64,000 nt of DNA from Archangium lipolyticum. Lineage in GTDB: Bacteria; Myxococcota; Myxococcia; Myxococcales; Myxococcaceae. The notes under the pieces were generated by a model. The model did not search any database. It was not told where the DNA came from and saw only the letters and a program-made list of their open reading frames with translations. A program made the position numbers and the translations under genes. The first letter of the stretch is position 1. Every line of letters begins with the position of its first letter. Where the stretch lies: assembly GCF_024623785.1 (NCBI RefSeq), contig NZ_JANKBZ010000041.1:35804-99803 (forward strand), written 5' to 3'. Below are positions 9,477 through 17,488 of the stretch, one piece after another.

Positions 9477-10514
9477 TTACACCACCAGCAACGGCTTGGC
9501 CGCCGCGTGCGCCTCGGAGAGGACGAGCGCGTGGTCGAGGATCGCCCCGGCGATGTCCTGCTTCGTCGCCCGCTCCAGGCCCTCGAAGCCCGGACTGGAG
9601 TTGAGCTCCATCAGCCGGGGGCCCGCCCGGCCCTCGAGCATGTCCACGCCGGCGATCTCCAACCCGAGCAGGCGCGCGGCCTGCACCGCCACCTCCACAT
9701 AGGAGGAGGGGAGCTCCACGGGGTGTCCCTCGCCGCCGCGGTGGATGTTGGAGCGGAACTCGCCCTTCTTGGCCCGCCGCTGCATGGCGCCCACCACCTT
9801 GTCGCCCACCACCAGGGCGCGCACGTCGCGCCCCTTGCTCTCCGCCACGAACTCCTGGAGCACCACCTCCTGCCCCAGGTCCCAGAAGGTGTTGAGGATG
9901 GTCTGCACCTCCTGGAGCGTGTGGGCGATCATCACCCCCACGCCCTGGGTGCCGCGCAGCAGCTTGATGATGATGGGCAGCCCGCCTACCTCCTCCACGA
10001 GCTTGCGGACGTTGCTGCGGTCATGCGCCATCACCGTCCGGGGGACGTCCAGCCCACTGCGGCACAGCAGCTGGAGGGCACGCAGCTTGTCCCGGCTGTG
10101 GGAGATGGCCGAGGCGCCATTGAGTACCGGCACCCCCATCATCTCGAAGTGGTTCACCACCGCCAGGCCATATCCGGTGATGGAGGCGCCGATGCGCGGA
10201 ATCACCACGTCCACGCCCTTGACCTCCACCCCTCGGTAGAGCATCCGCGGCTGGCCCGGGGCGAGCACCATGGTGCAGCGCAGGGTGTCCAGCACCAGGG
10301 GCCGGTGGCCGCGCTGCTTGACGGCCTCCACCAGCCGCCGGGTGGAGTACAGGGAGCGCTTGCGGGAGAGGATGACCACCGTCTTCTTCGCTCGTGCGCG
10401 GCGCGGGGCCGGCGAGACCGGGAGGGCGGGGGGAGGCGGTTCGACCGCGTGCGCCGGGGCCTTCGGGCGGACCTTGCCGGCCGCCTTCTTGGTCGAGACC
10501 TTCTTGGTGGGCAT
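9477..10514 (-). CDS. RimK-type ATP-grasp ligase
   Basis: This 345-residue protein opens with about 45 residues rich in Lys, Ala and Pro (MPTKKVSTKKAAGKVRPK), followed by a RimK pre-ATP-grasp domain (VVILSRKRSLYSTRRL) and an ATP-grasp domain. Diagnostic pieces are SRDKLRALQLL, the glycine loop LLRGTQGVGV, VLQEFV, DVRALVVGDKVVGAMQR and LMELNSSPGFEGLE with the metal-binding Glu/Asn. The family joins an amino acid, classically glutamate, to a carboxylate of a protein or small molecule. The true substrate is not shown. The basic tail is additional to E. coli RimK and may bind nucleic acid or a partner. It lies back to back with the sigma54 activator gene. Confidence 0.85.
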   Translation of the reverse strand: MPTKKVSTKKAAGKVRPKAPAHAVEPPPPALPVSPAPRRARAKKTVVILSRKRSLYSTRRLVEAVKQRGHRPLVLDTLRCTMVLAPGQPRMLYRGVEVKGVDVVIPRIGASITGYGLAVVNHFEMMGVPVLNGASAISHSRDKLRALQLLCRSGLDVPRTVMAHDRSNVRKLVEEVGGLPIIIKLLRGTQGVGVMIAHTLQEVQTILNTFWDLGQEVVLQEFVAESKGRDVRALVVGDKVVGAMQRRAKKGEFRSNIHRGGEGHPVELPSSYVEVAVQAARLLGLEIAGVDMLEGRAGPRLMELNSSPGFEGLERATKQDIAGAILDHALVLSEAHAAAKPLLVV

Positions 10515-10581
10515 GTGGAGGGGCGTGAGACTACCACGGGCGGACGCGAGTCACGTCACGAGTGTTTGCTATCATCGTAAA

Positions 10582-12036
10582 ATGATGAGCGCTAACGAAC
10601 CGCACCCGGACGACATCCTGACCAACCCGGGCGAGAACGGTCTCGACTCCATCGTCGCTCCGGCGGACAGCGGAGCCGGCGCCGGGACCGAGGTCCTGGT
10701 CCTCGAGTCGCCGCGCACCACGCTCAAGCTGCGCAAGTGCCGGCTGCAGGTGTCGGCCGGCCCGGACGAGGGCAAGTCCCTGGTCTCCGACAAGGAGCGC
10801 CTGCGCTGCGGAGCCCACCCCACCAATGACCTGGTGCTCGCCGAGGACCGGACGGCCAGCCGCCACCACTTCGAAATCATCAACACCGAGCGGGGCTGGC
10901 TGCTGGTGGACCTCAACTCCACCAACGGCACCTTCCTGGATGGCCGGCGCATCGAGCGCGCCTACCTGTCCGCCAACTCCCAGATTCGCGCCGGCTCCTC
11001 CACGCTGGCCTTCTCCCCCATCGACGAGGAGGTGACGGTCGAGCCGGACCGTGACGGCGAGCTGTGCGGGATGGTGGGACAGAGCGTGCAGATGAGGCAG
11101 ATCTTCGCTCTCATCAAGAAGATCGCCCCCATGGACGTGTCCGTCATCATCAATGGAGAGACGGGGACGGGGAAGGAGCTGGTGGCGCAGGCCATCCATG
11201 AGCTGAGCGGCCGGAAGAAGGGGCCGATGGTGGTGCTGGACTGCGGCGCCATTCCGCCCAACCTCATCGAGAGCGAGCTGTTCGGCCACGAGAAGGGGGC
11301 CTTCACGGGGGCGATGACGGCGCGGCCGGGCGCCTTCGAGCGGGCGCACGGGGGCACCATCTTCCTGGACGAGCTGGGCGAGCTGCGGTTGGACCTGCAG
11401 CCCAAGCTGCTGCGCGTGCTGGAGAACCGCGAGGTGCGGCGCGTGGGCGGCAACGACGTCATGGAGGTGGACTGCCGCGTCATCGCCGCCACCAACCGGG
11501 ACCTGGTGAAGGAGATAGCGGCGGGCAACTTCCGAGAGGATCTCTTCTTCCGCCTGTCCGTCATCAACATCCAGCTGCCGCCGCTGTGCCAGCGCCGCGA
11601 GGACATTCCCCTCATCCTCAAGCGGGCCCTGGCCGAGCCGGAGATGGTGGCGCGCCATGGCCGCAAGCACATCTCCCCCGAGGCCCTGGCGCTGCTGATG
11701 GCCTACCCGTGGCCGGGCAACGTGCGCGAGCTGGTGAACGTGCTCTCCCACGTGCTGGCCTTCAGTGACGGAGAGGAGTTGCTGCCCGAGCACCTGCCAC
11801 CCCGGTTGCGAGGCCAGGCGCGCGAGGGGCCCCTGCCCTTCAACGAGCACCTCACCTTCAAGGACGCCAAGGAGCAGCTGCTGGAGAACTTCGAGCGCGA
11901 GTACGTCACCAGCGTCCTCACCCGCTGCGAGGGCAACCTCTCCCGCGCCGCCCGTGAGAGCGGCCTGCACCGCAAGTCGATTGAACGCCTGGTGAAGAAG
12001 TATCAGCTGGATGCCAAGGGTATGAAGCCGCGCTGA
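10582..12036 (+). CDS. FHA-domain sigma54-dependent transcriptional activator
   Basis: The 484-residue protein starts at the first of two adjacent ATGs; no strong ribosome site is seen. Residues about 53-145 form an FHA domain with SRHH (93-96) and NSTNGT (112-117), which binds phosphothreonine. Residues about 160-395 are the AAA+ sigma54-interaction domain, with GETGTGKE (192-199), the sigma54-contacting loop GAFTGA and FLDELGEL. The C-terminus ends with a Fis-type helix-turn-helix (ESGLHRKSIERLVKK). Such proteins couple Ser/Thr kinase signals to sigma54 promoters and are abundant in myxobacteria. It sits 100 bases upstream of the TadE-like operon and could control it. The kinase partner is unknown. 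Confidence 0.92.
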   Translation: MMSANEPHPDDILTNPGENGLDSIVAPADSGAGAGTEVLVLESPRTTLKLRKCRLQVSAGPDEGKSLVSDKERLRCGAHPTNDLVLAEDRTASRHHFEIINTERGWLLVDLNSTNGTFLDGRRIERAYLSANSQIRAGSSTLAFSPIDEEVTVEPDRDGELCGMVGQSVQMRQIFALIKKIAPMDVSVIINGETGTGKELVAQAIHELSGRKKGPMVVLDCGAIPPNLIESELFGHEKGAFTGAMTARPGAFERAHGGTIFLDELGELRLDLQPKLLRVLENREVRRVGGNDVMEVDCRVIAATNRDLVKEIAAGNFREDLFFRLSVINIQLPPLCQRREDIPLILKRALAEPEMVARHGRKHISPEALALLMAYPWPGNVRELVNVLSHVLAFSDGEELLPEHLPPRLRGQAREGPLPFNEHLTFKDAKEQLLENFEREYVTSVLTRCEGNLSRAARESGLHRKSIERLVKKYQLDAKGMKPR

Positions 12037-12136
12037 TGCGGCGCGTCAGGTTTCACACGTTCGAGCAGGCAGGCGGGCAGGGGCCGTCCAGTTGACGGAT
12101 GGGAAAGCGCCGGGTGGAGTGGAACAACCACAAGGT

Positions 12137-12892
12137 ATGAGTTCCCAGGAGAACCCGGCCCCGATCCAGGGGCGTCAGTCCGGTCAGGCATCCGTGGAAG
12201 CGGCGTTGACGCTGCCTCTGGTGATCTTCCTGATCCTGGGCACGCTGCAGCTCTTCCTGCTGTTGCAGGCGCGCATCATGACCCAGTACGCGGTGTTCCG
12301 CGCCACGCGCGCCGGCAGCGTGAGCCACGGCGAGTGCAAGCGGATGATGGACGCGGCCATCGGCGCGCTGCTGCCCACCTTCGCGCGCACGGACAGCCCG
12401 GAGCGGCTCGCGGAGGCCTACGAGCGCTTCAGCAACAACAGCTACGACGGCCAGTTGTCGGGCGGCTCGACGGGCACGCCCTTCACGGGTCAGGTGGTGT
12501 GGCTGCTGCGCGAGAGCCCCACCAACGTCACCGCGTCGGAGGAGGACACCTTCGATCAGGGCGGCGACCCGAGGCGGCTCGAGGTGCGCATGGTGTTCTG
12601 GTACCCGCTGCGCATTCCGTTCGCGGACTGGGTGCTGACCCGGATGTTCCGCGCTCACTTCGCCATCGCGGAGCTGCACAGCGCCAACCCGCTCATCCTG
12701 GCGGACAAGGACGCCAACTGGGAGAACGGGCCGGGGAAGATGGAAGCGCTCATCCGCAACGCCTATTCGAGCAGGACCGCGCCGGGCCAGGGCAGCTACG
12801 TCTTCCCCATCACGGCCAGCTACTCCATGCGGATGATGACTCCGGCAAAGCCGGAGAACTTCGCGCAGCAGCACTGCGCCGCCCCCAACTGA
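12137..12892 (+). CDS. TadE-like pseudopilin-type protein
   Basis: The ATG at 12137 follows AAGG and precedes a 251-residue protein. GQASVEAALTLPLVIFLILG at residues 16-35 is the TadE-family signature: a Gly-Gln, a conserved Glu and one membrane helix. The large remainder would lie outside the cytoplasmic membrane; it has no recognised fold and ends with Cys-containing HCAAPN. TadE and TadF are minor pseudopilins processed by a prepilin peptidase in tight-adherence pilus systems. It is the first gene of a run in which spacing is 7 bases or overlapping, so one operon is likely. Confidence 0.8.
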   Translation: MSSQENPAPIQGRQSGQASVEAALTLPLVIFLILGTLQLFLLLQARIMTQYAVFRATRAGSVSHGECKRMMDAAIGALLPTFARTDSPERLAEAYERFSNNSYDGQLSGGSTGTPFTGQVVWLLRESPTNVTASEEDTFDQGGDPRRLEVRMVFWYPLRIPFADWVLTRMFRAHFAIAELHSANPLILADKDANWENGPGKMEALIRNAYSSRTAPGQGSYVFPITASYSMRMMTPAKPENFAQQHCAAPN

Positions 12893-12899
12893 GGACGCC

Positions 12900-14480
12900 A
12901 TGAAGACCTGTCGCTCCCGTGGCCAATCGCTGGTGCTGTTCTCGCTCACGCTGATGCTGCTCGCGTTGATGGTGCTGCTCACCGTCTCCATGGGCATGCG
13001 CGTGCGCGAGAAGATGGAGCTGCAGACGATCGCCGACGCGGCCGCCTACTCGGACGCCGTGGCCACCGCCCGTACCTTCAACGTCATCGCGGTGATGAAC
13101 CGCACCGAGTGGAGCCTGCTGGTGGCCCAGACCGCCACGCAGGCCTACATCAGCTGGGCCTCGGCCTACCGCGGCTCGCTCAATGTGCTCAGGAGCAGCG
13201 TGTACCCGATGATGCAGGCGGAGCTGGCCCTGTGCCAGCCGCCCTGGCGCATCCCTCCCGCGCAGCTCAAGATGACCCAGTGGATGCAGAAGCTCAACCA
13301 GGAGATCCAGCGCGTCCAGAATGTGTGGGACGGGGTCGACCGGGCCGCTTCGGCACAGGTGCGGGGCCTCAATGGCCTCGAGGCGGCGATGTACGAGAAT
13401 GACTTCGCGGCCAACTACCGGACCCTGGATGGACTCATCCGCGACCAGAGCCTGGCGGGGACCATCGTGGAGAAGGCCCAGGGCGCGTCCATCTGGCCCC
13501 TGGAGGCACCCGCGGAGGGCAGCAAGATCAACATGCGGGAGATCTCCAAGAACTGCAGCGACGGCGCCGCGTGTGATCCGATGCCGAGCAGCAATCCCCA
13601 GGGCGGCAACAGCATCGACCACCAGTACGAAATCTACATGGGCAGCCGCGGCGATGCCTTCACCACGGGCCGCGCGGGCGGCGCGGCGATGATCACCGCC
13701 CGGCTCAACGTCGTCTTCGCGGGGTTCACGGGCGCCGCGGTCTACAGTGGCGACGGTGCCGCGTACCGGTCCGACCAGTTCGATGGGCCCCTGCACGGCG
13801 CGGAGGGCAATCCGGGCGCGGCCCAGTCGGACGACCATGGCAACGTGAGCTGGGCAGGTCTGATGGCGAGCTGCCCCGTCTTCGGGACGGGGTCGGTGGA
13901 GGCCAATGTGCGGGCCAACCTCAGCAGCAACCCCGACGTGCACACGTGGAGTGGCGACACGTGCCAGAACCAGAGTGACACCACCCACTCGCTCATCGGC
14001 GACATCGCCGGCGGCAACTGGCCCATCGTCTACGACTACAACGAGAACAAGCTGTCCAACAAGGACGACCTCCAGGGCCAGCCCAAGTTGTACTCGCTCA
14101 TCACGCGCGACTACGGCCAGCCGAAGAAGGATCTGAAGAACGCGGCCCCCTGGTTCCGGAACTTCAACTTCAGCTTCTCCCCCAATCGCACCAGCCGCTT
14201 CGACAACCGGGGGCTGAGCACGGACAACGGCAAGTACGACATCCGCAAGCAGGCCACCCTGGCCACGGGGTTGGCCTACTACCACCGCGGTGGGGACTGG
14301 GCCGAGCCGCCCAACTTCATGAATCCCTTCTGGCGCGCCACGCTGGTGGCGCCGGACATCGACGCGCAGGGCAAGGGCCGCGAGGGCGACATCGCCAAGA
14401 CGCTCGACAATGTCGGGCTGGACGTGGCGAAGCAGACCTATCAGGCGCTCTACGACGCGAAGTTCGGAGGCTGGCAATGA
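12900..14480 (+). CDS. TadG-like protein with N-terminal Tad helix
   Basis: In this 526-residue protein, GQSLVLFSLTLMLLALMVLL (about 8-27) is a Tad/TadG-type membrane helix. It is followed by an amphipathic stretch (REKMELQTIADAAAYSDAVA) typical of TadG N-termini. The long external part is rich in Asn, Gly and Trp and shows no von Willebrand MIDAS motif. TadG-like proteins are thought to anchor or brace Flp-type pili. It begins 7 bases after the TadE-like gene and overlaps the next gene by ATGA, so translation is coupled. No Tad ATPase, secretin or prepilin peptidase is found in this window. Confidence 0.75.
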   Translation: MKTCRSRGQSLVLFSLTLMLLALMVLLTVSMGMRVREKMELQTIADAAAYSDAVATARTFNVIAVMNRTEWSLLVAQTATQAYISWASAYRGSLNVLRSSVYPMMQAELALCQPPWRIPPAQLKMTQWMQKLNQEIQRVQNVWDGVDRAASAQVRGLNGLEAAMYENDFAANYRTLDGLIRDQSLAGTIVEKAQGASIWPLEAPAEGSKINMREISKNCSDGAACDPMPSSNPQGGNSIDHQYEIYMGSRGDAFTTGRAGGAAMITARLNVVFAGFTGAAVYSGDGAAYRSDQFDGPLHGAEGNPGAAQSDDHGNVSWAGLMASCPVFGTGSVEANVRANLSSNPDVHTWSGDTCQNQSDTTHSLIGDIAGGNWPIVYDYNENKLSNKDDLQGQPKLYSLITRDYGQPKKDLKNAAPWFRNFNFSFSPNRTSRFDNRGLSTDNGKYDIRKQATLATGLAYYHRGGDWAEPPNFMNPFWRATLVAPDIDAQGKGREGDIAKTLDNVGLDVAKQTYQALYDAKFGGWQ

Positions 14481-15394
14481 GCACGCTCCCCCGCCGCGCG
14501 CCGCGCGGACAGTCACTCGTCGAGACGGCGCTCGGGTTGATCGTCTTCGTCTCCATCGTGGTGTGGGGCATCCACCTGGCGGAGCTGGGCTACCTGGCGC
14601 CCAAGGTGCACGAGGCGGCCGCCAACGCGCTGTGGGACACCACGGCGAAGAAGATGCACGAGCATCCCAATGACTACTCGCCTCGCCAGCAGGCCATCAG
14701 CAGCGCGGGCTCCGAGGCGACGGGCCGCTACACCAGCTTCGACGGGCGCGAGTCCAAGAAGAACGGCGATGGGACGGTGAAGCTGGTGTTCACCGAGGCC
14801 AGGAGCATGAACGTCACCTGTGAGTCGGACCAGGTGGCGAACATGTCCCAGAACAACTACCAGGCCTACCCGGGCGGCAGCGGAGGCATGGGGTGCTACG
14901 CGAGCGCGCAGCTGCGCGTCATCAACTTCCCCAAGTCCTTCGTGGACCAGGGAAACGAGGGCTTCTTCAAGGTGAAGAACTACCCGAACCTGGGGTGGTT
15001 CACCTTCTGCTCCATGGGCATGGCCTCGAATGGCGACTGCAGCCAGGGCCGGTTCGCCATCATGCTGGATGACTGGGGGCTGTCCGGGGGCGCGGAGAGC
15101 CAGGACCACCTGCTCGACAGCGGGGGCAACGATGGCTTCTCGGGCCTGGTGCGCAACGTGTACAACCAGACGGGCGCTTCGGGCATGGGCGCCGGCCAGG
15201 CCATGGCCATGGCCATCGTCAACGCGGCGCCCGGCAGGTTCGATGGCACCTTCTGGATGAGCTACCAGAGCGGCAAGCCGGACCCGGAATTCACCGACGG
15301 CGACAGCGGTCCCAATGACTGGATGACCAACGTGCGCAGCGGAAGCCGCAACTCCAAATACAAGGACCGGGGTAATAGATGGTTGGGGTTGTGA
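14477..15394 (+). CDS. Second TadE-like protein
   Basis: The start overlaps the preceding stop by four bases (ATGA). The 305-residue product has GQSLVETALGLIVFVSIVVW at 11-30, a TadE motif plus a membrane helix, and then a helical segment (LAPKVHEAAANALWDTTAKK) like the pseudopilin amphipathic helix. The external region is rich in Gly, Asn and Ser and includes paired cysteines. It is distinct in sequence from the TadE-like protein at 12137. Together they look like minor components of a pilus-like or secretion structure. Confidence 0.75.
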   Translation: MSTLPRRAPRGQSLVETALGLIVFVSIVVWGIHLAELGYLAPKVHEAAANALWDTTAKKMHEHPNDYSPRQQAISSAGSEATGRYTSFDGRESKKNGDGTVKLVFTEARSMNVTCESDQVANMSQNNYQAYPGGSGGMGCYASAQLRVINFPKSFVDQGNEGFFKVKNYPNLGWFTFCSMGMASNGDCSQGRFAIMLDDWGLSGGAESQDHLLDSGGNDGFSGLVRNVYNQTGASGMGAGQAMAMAIVNAAPGRFDGTFWMSYQSGKPDPEFTDGDSGPNDWMTNVRSGSRNSKYKDRGNRWLGL

Positions 15395-16086
15395 GGGCGG
15401 GGCTGGTGGTGGCGCTCGTGCTCGGGGCGCTGCTGCCGGCCGGCGCGGCGGAGCCGGAGAAGAAGAAGCGCTTCGAGTGGGACGTGCCGGGAATGGTGTC
15501 GCAGGTGGAGGTGGACGGCGTGCAGGTGGCGCTCGGCATCCCCATGAAGCTGCACGCGGTGACGTCCTCGTGGAAGCCGAAGGACCTCCTCCGCCACTTC
15601 GCCGAGCAGTTCAAGCAGCAGGGGTTCTACATTCCTCCGCCCTCGCACCAGGTGCATGTCCACGGGGGCCTGTCCCTGACGGCGCTGGATGTGAACCGGG
15701 ACCTCACGTACACCGTGTTCCTGCGGCTCAACCCGGATGGGAAGACGACGCGCGTGCTGCTGGGCACCGCCAACGTGGGGCAGATCCGCAATCCCACGGC
15801 CGACAACGCCTTCGCGCCGGTGTACCCGGGAGCCACGCAGCTCGTCACCAGCGACGTCGAGGCCGCGCGCTCGCTCTCGTACGTCATCACCGCCACGGCC
15901 GAGCAGCTCGCCGCCTTCTACCGCGACGCCATGAAGGCCGCCGGTTGGGAGGAGAAGCGCCCGGGCACCTACCGCAAGGGCAACGAGCGGGTGGTGGTGA
16001 TGGCCCGTCCCCTGGAGAAGGGGCAGCTCTCGGTGGTCGTGCTGGGCGGGTACCTCGCCCGCGATGAGGAGGACCTCTCCGAATGA
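15379..16086 (+). CDS. Secreted protein of unknown function in the Tad-like operon
   Basis: This 235-residue protein has a signal peptide ending at GAAAEP-type residues (LPAGAAEPEKKK). It overlaps the preceding gene by 16 bases and the next by four. The mature part holds two similar halves built around LRHFAEQFKQQGFYIPP and LAAFYRDAMKAAGWEEKR, that is helix-turn-strand pieces ending in a short hydrophobic strand. I do not recognise a named family. Location should be periplasmic or outer surface. Tight coupling suggests it works with the Tad-like proteins. Confidence 0.65.
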   Translation: MVGVVRAGLVVALVLGALLPAGAAEPEKKKRFEWDVPGMVSQVEVDGVQVALGIPMKLHAVTSSWKPKDLLRHFAEQFKQQGFYIPPPSHQVHVHGGLSLTALDVNRDLTYTVFLRLNPDGKTTRVLLGTANVGQIRNPTADNAFAPVYPGATQLVTSDVEAARSLSYVITATAEQLAAFYRDAMKAAGWEEKRPGTYRKGNERVVVMARPLEKGQLSVVVLGGYLARDEEDLSE

Positions 16087-17054
16087 CACGCGGGGTGCTC
16101 GGCGCGTGCGTGGCCCTGGGGTTGCTCGCCGTGCCGGGATGCGTGGCGCGCGAGGCCCGGCCCGAGCCCGTGAAGGCGGCCCCCGCGCGGCCCGCGACGC
16201 TCCAGGAGGCGGTGACGCAACTGGCCGCCGAGGCGGCCCTGCTGTCGCCCGGGACGGAGGTGGCCATCGCCGTGCGCAACCTCCGCACGGGCGAGTACGC
16301 GGGCGTGGCGGACGAGGTGCCCCACGTCTCGGCCAGCGCCGCGAAGGTGCTCTGGGTGGCGGCGGCGCTCGCGCGCGTGGGCACCGACAAGGTGGCTCCC
16401 CACGCCGGACCCATCTTCCGTGCCTCGGACAACGAGGCCTCGGGCGAGGTCATCGACCTGATCGGCCCGGATGCCGTCAATGATTGGTACCGCGAGCTGG
16501 GGCTGAGACACACCGCGCTCACCCGGTGGAGGTACGGCAAGCCGCGCCAGGCGACCAACTCGCCGCGGGAGATGGGCGGGGACAACTACTTCACCGCCCG
16601 GGACGTGGTGGAGGTGCTCACGCGGTGGGACCGGGGTGAGCTGCTCGGCGGGGCGGAGACGGAGGCGCTGCGCCAGTGGATGACGCTCACCCCGCGCACC
16701 GGGTGTGGTGGGTGGATGGGGGCGCTGCTGCCGGAGCCCGCGCGCGTCACGCTGATGCACAAGGCGGGCTGGCTGCCCCCTGGCTGCTGCTCGGACGACG
16801 CCGTGTACAACACGCTCACCGAGGTGGGGGTGGTGCAGGTGCCCGGTGGGGACCGCTACGCCGTGGCGCTGCTGGCCCGCCGTGGCAGGGACTACTGGCG
16901 GCGCCAGGCGCCCTTCGTCGAGCGCGCCTCGTGCGTGCTGTACCGGACCGTCTCCCGCGATGCGTCGCTCGCCTGCCACGACGCGGCGGGCGTTCTCGAC
17001 CCGGGCACCTTCGGCCTGCCAGAGTCGGCTCCCGTTCCGAAGGACTGTGATTGA
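16083..17054 (+). CDS. Class A beta-lactamase-like serine hydrolase lipoprotein
   Basis: This 323-residue lipoprotein (leader ending AVPGC, Cys20) shows the penicillin-binding fold triad: SAAK at 85-88, SDN at 115-117 and KAG at 227-229 in place of KTG. Layout and length match class A beta-lactamases and their relatives. A clean omega-loop ExxLN is not visible; the matching region reads NSPREMGGDN. It may be a peptidoglycan-interacting serine hydrolase rather than a resistance enzyme. It overlaps the gene upstream (ATGA) and belongs to the Tad-like operon, where it could help assembly through the wall. A beta-lactamase activity is possible but not supported by context. Confidence 0.7.
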   Translation: MTRGVLGACVALGLLAVPGCVAREARPEPVKAAPARPATLQEAVTQLAAEAALLSPGTEVAIAVRNLRTGEYAGVADEVPHVSASAAKVLWVAAALARVGTDKVAPHAGPIFRASDNEASGEVIDLIGPDAVNDWYRELGLRHTALTRWRYGKPRQATNSPREMGGDNYFTARDVVEVLTRWDRGELLGGAETEALRQWMTLTPRTGCGGWMGALLPEPARVTLMHKAGWLPPGCCSDDAVYNTLTEVGVVQVPGGDRYAVALLARRGRDYWRRQAPFVERASCVLYRTVSRDASLACHDAAGVLDPGTFGLPESAPVPKDCD

Positions 17055-17064
17055 GGGGATACAC

Positions 17065-17397
17065 ATGCGGACGATGAAGCGAGTGGGACGGGCCTGGGGC
17101 CTGCTGATGCTGGGCGGAGCGCTGCTGGCGCTGCCGGCGAGCGCGGCGGGCTCCCAGAACAAGCCGAAGACGTGCGAGGCGGCCTGCACCGAGAAGGCCA
17201 TGGCACCGATGCAGCAGTGCGTGGCGAAGTGCCCGAACCCCGAGAGCAACAAGGGCGGCTTCGAGCACTGTTCGCGGCGCTGCTCCGAGCACTTCGAGGA
17301 GAAGGTCAACGCGTGCAGCAAGGACTGCCCCAAGGAGAAGCCGCAGCGGAGCAAGCACCGGACGCAGCAGGGGCAGAACAACCGGTCGAAGTATTAG
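17065..17397 (+). CDS. Small secreted cysteine-rich protein
   Basis: The ATG at 17065 follows GAGGGG and gives 110 residues. A signal peptide ends near PASAAG. The mature part has CEAAC, CVAKC, CSRRC and CSKDC, a regular CxxxC series, then a basic tail (KPQRSKHRTQQGQNNR). The pairs could form a disulfide-stapled helical hairpin or bind metal. It begins 10 bases after the serine hydrolase and is followed by a hairpin, so it is the last gene of the operon. No family is recognised. Confidence 0.65.
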   Translation: MRTMKRVGRAWGLLMLGGALLALPASAAGSQNKPKTCEAACTEKAMAPMQQCVAKCPNPESNKGGFEHCSRRCSEHFEEKVNACSKDCPKEKPQRSKHRTQQGQNNRSKY

Positions 17398-17403
17398 GGG
17401 TCG

Positions 17404-17423
17404 CTCCCCCAGCTTCGGGGGAG
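17404..17423 (+). terminator. Terminator-like hairpin after the Tad-like operon
   Basis: CTCCCCC-AGCTTC-GGGGGAG is a perfect 7-bp GC stem six bases after the stop of the cysteine-rich gene. No T-tract follows. It separates the Tad-like operon from ileS. Confidence 0.5.
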
Positions 17424-17488
17424 GGGAGGGCTCGGCCGGAGGGTGACGCGGTTGAAGCACTGCCGGCCCCGTGTTACGGCCGGTGGCC

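Noticed and set aside
16083..17054. Antibiotic-resistance beta-lactamase.
   Set aside because: KAG instead of KTG, an unclear omega-loop motif and a pilus-type operon make a resistance role unsupported.
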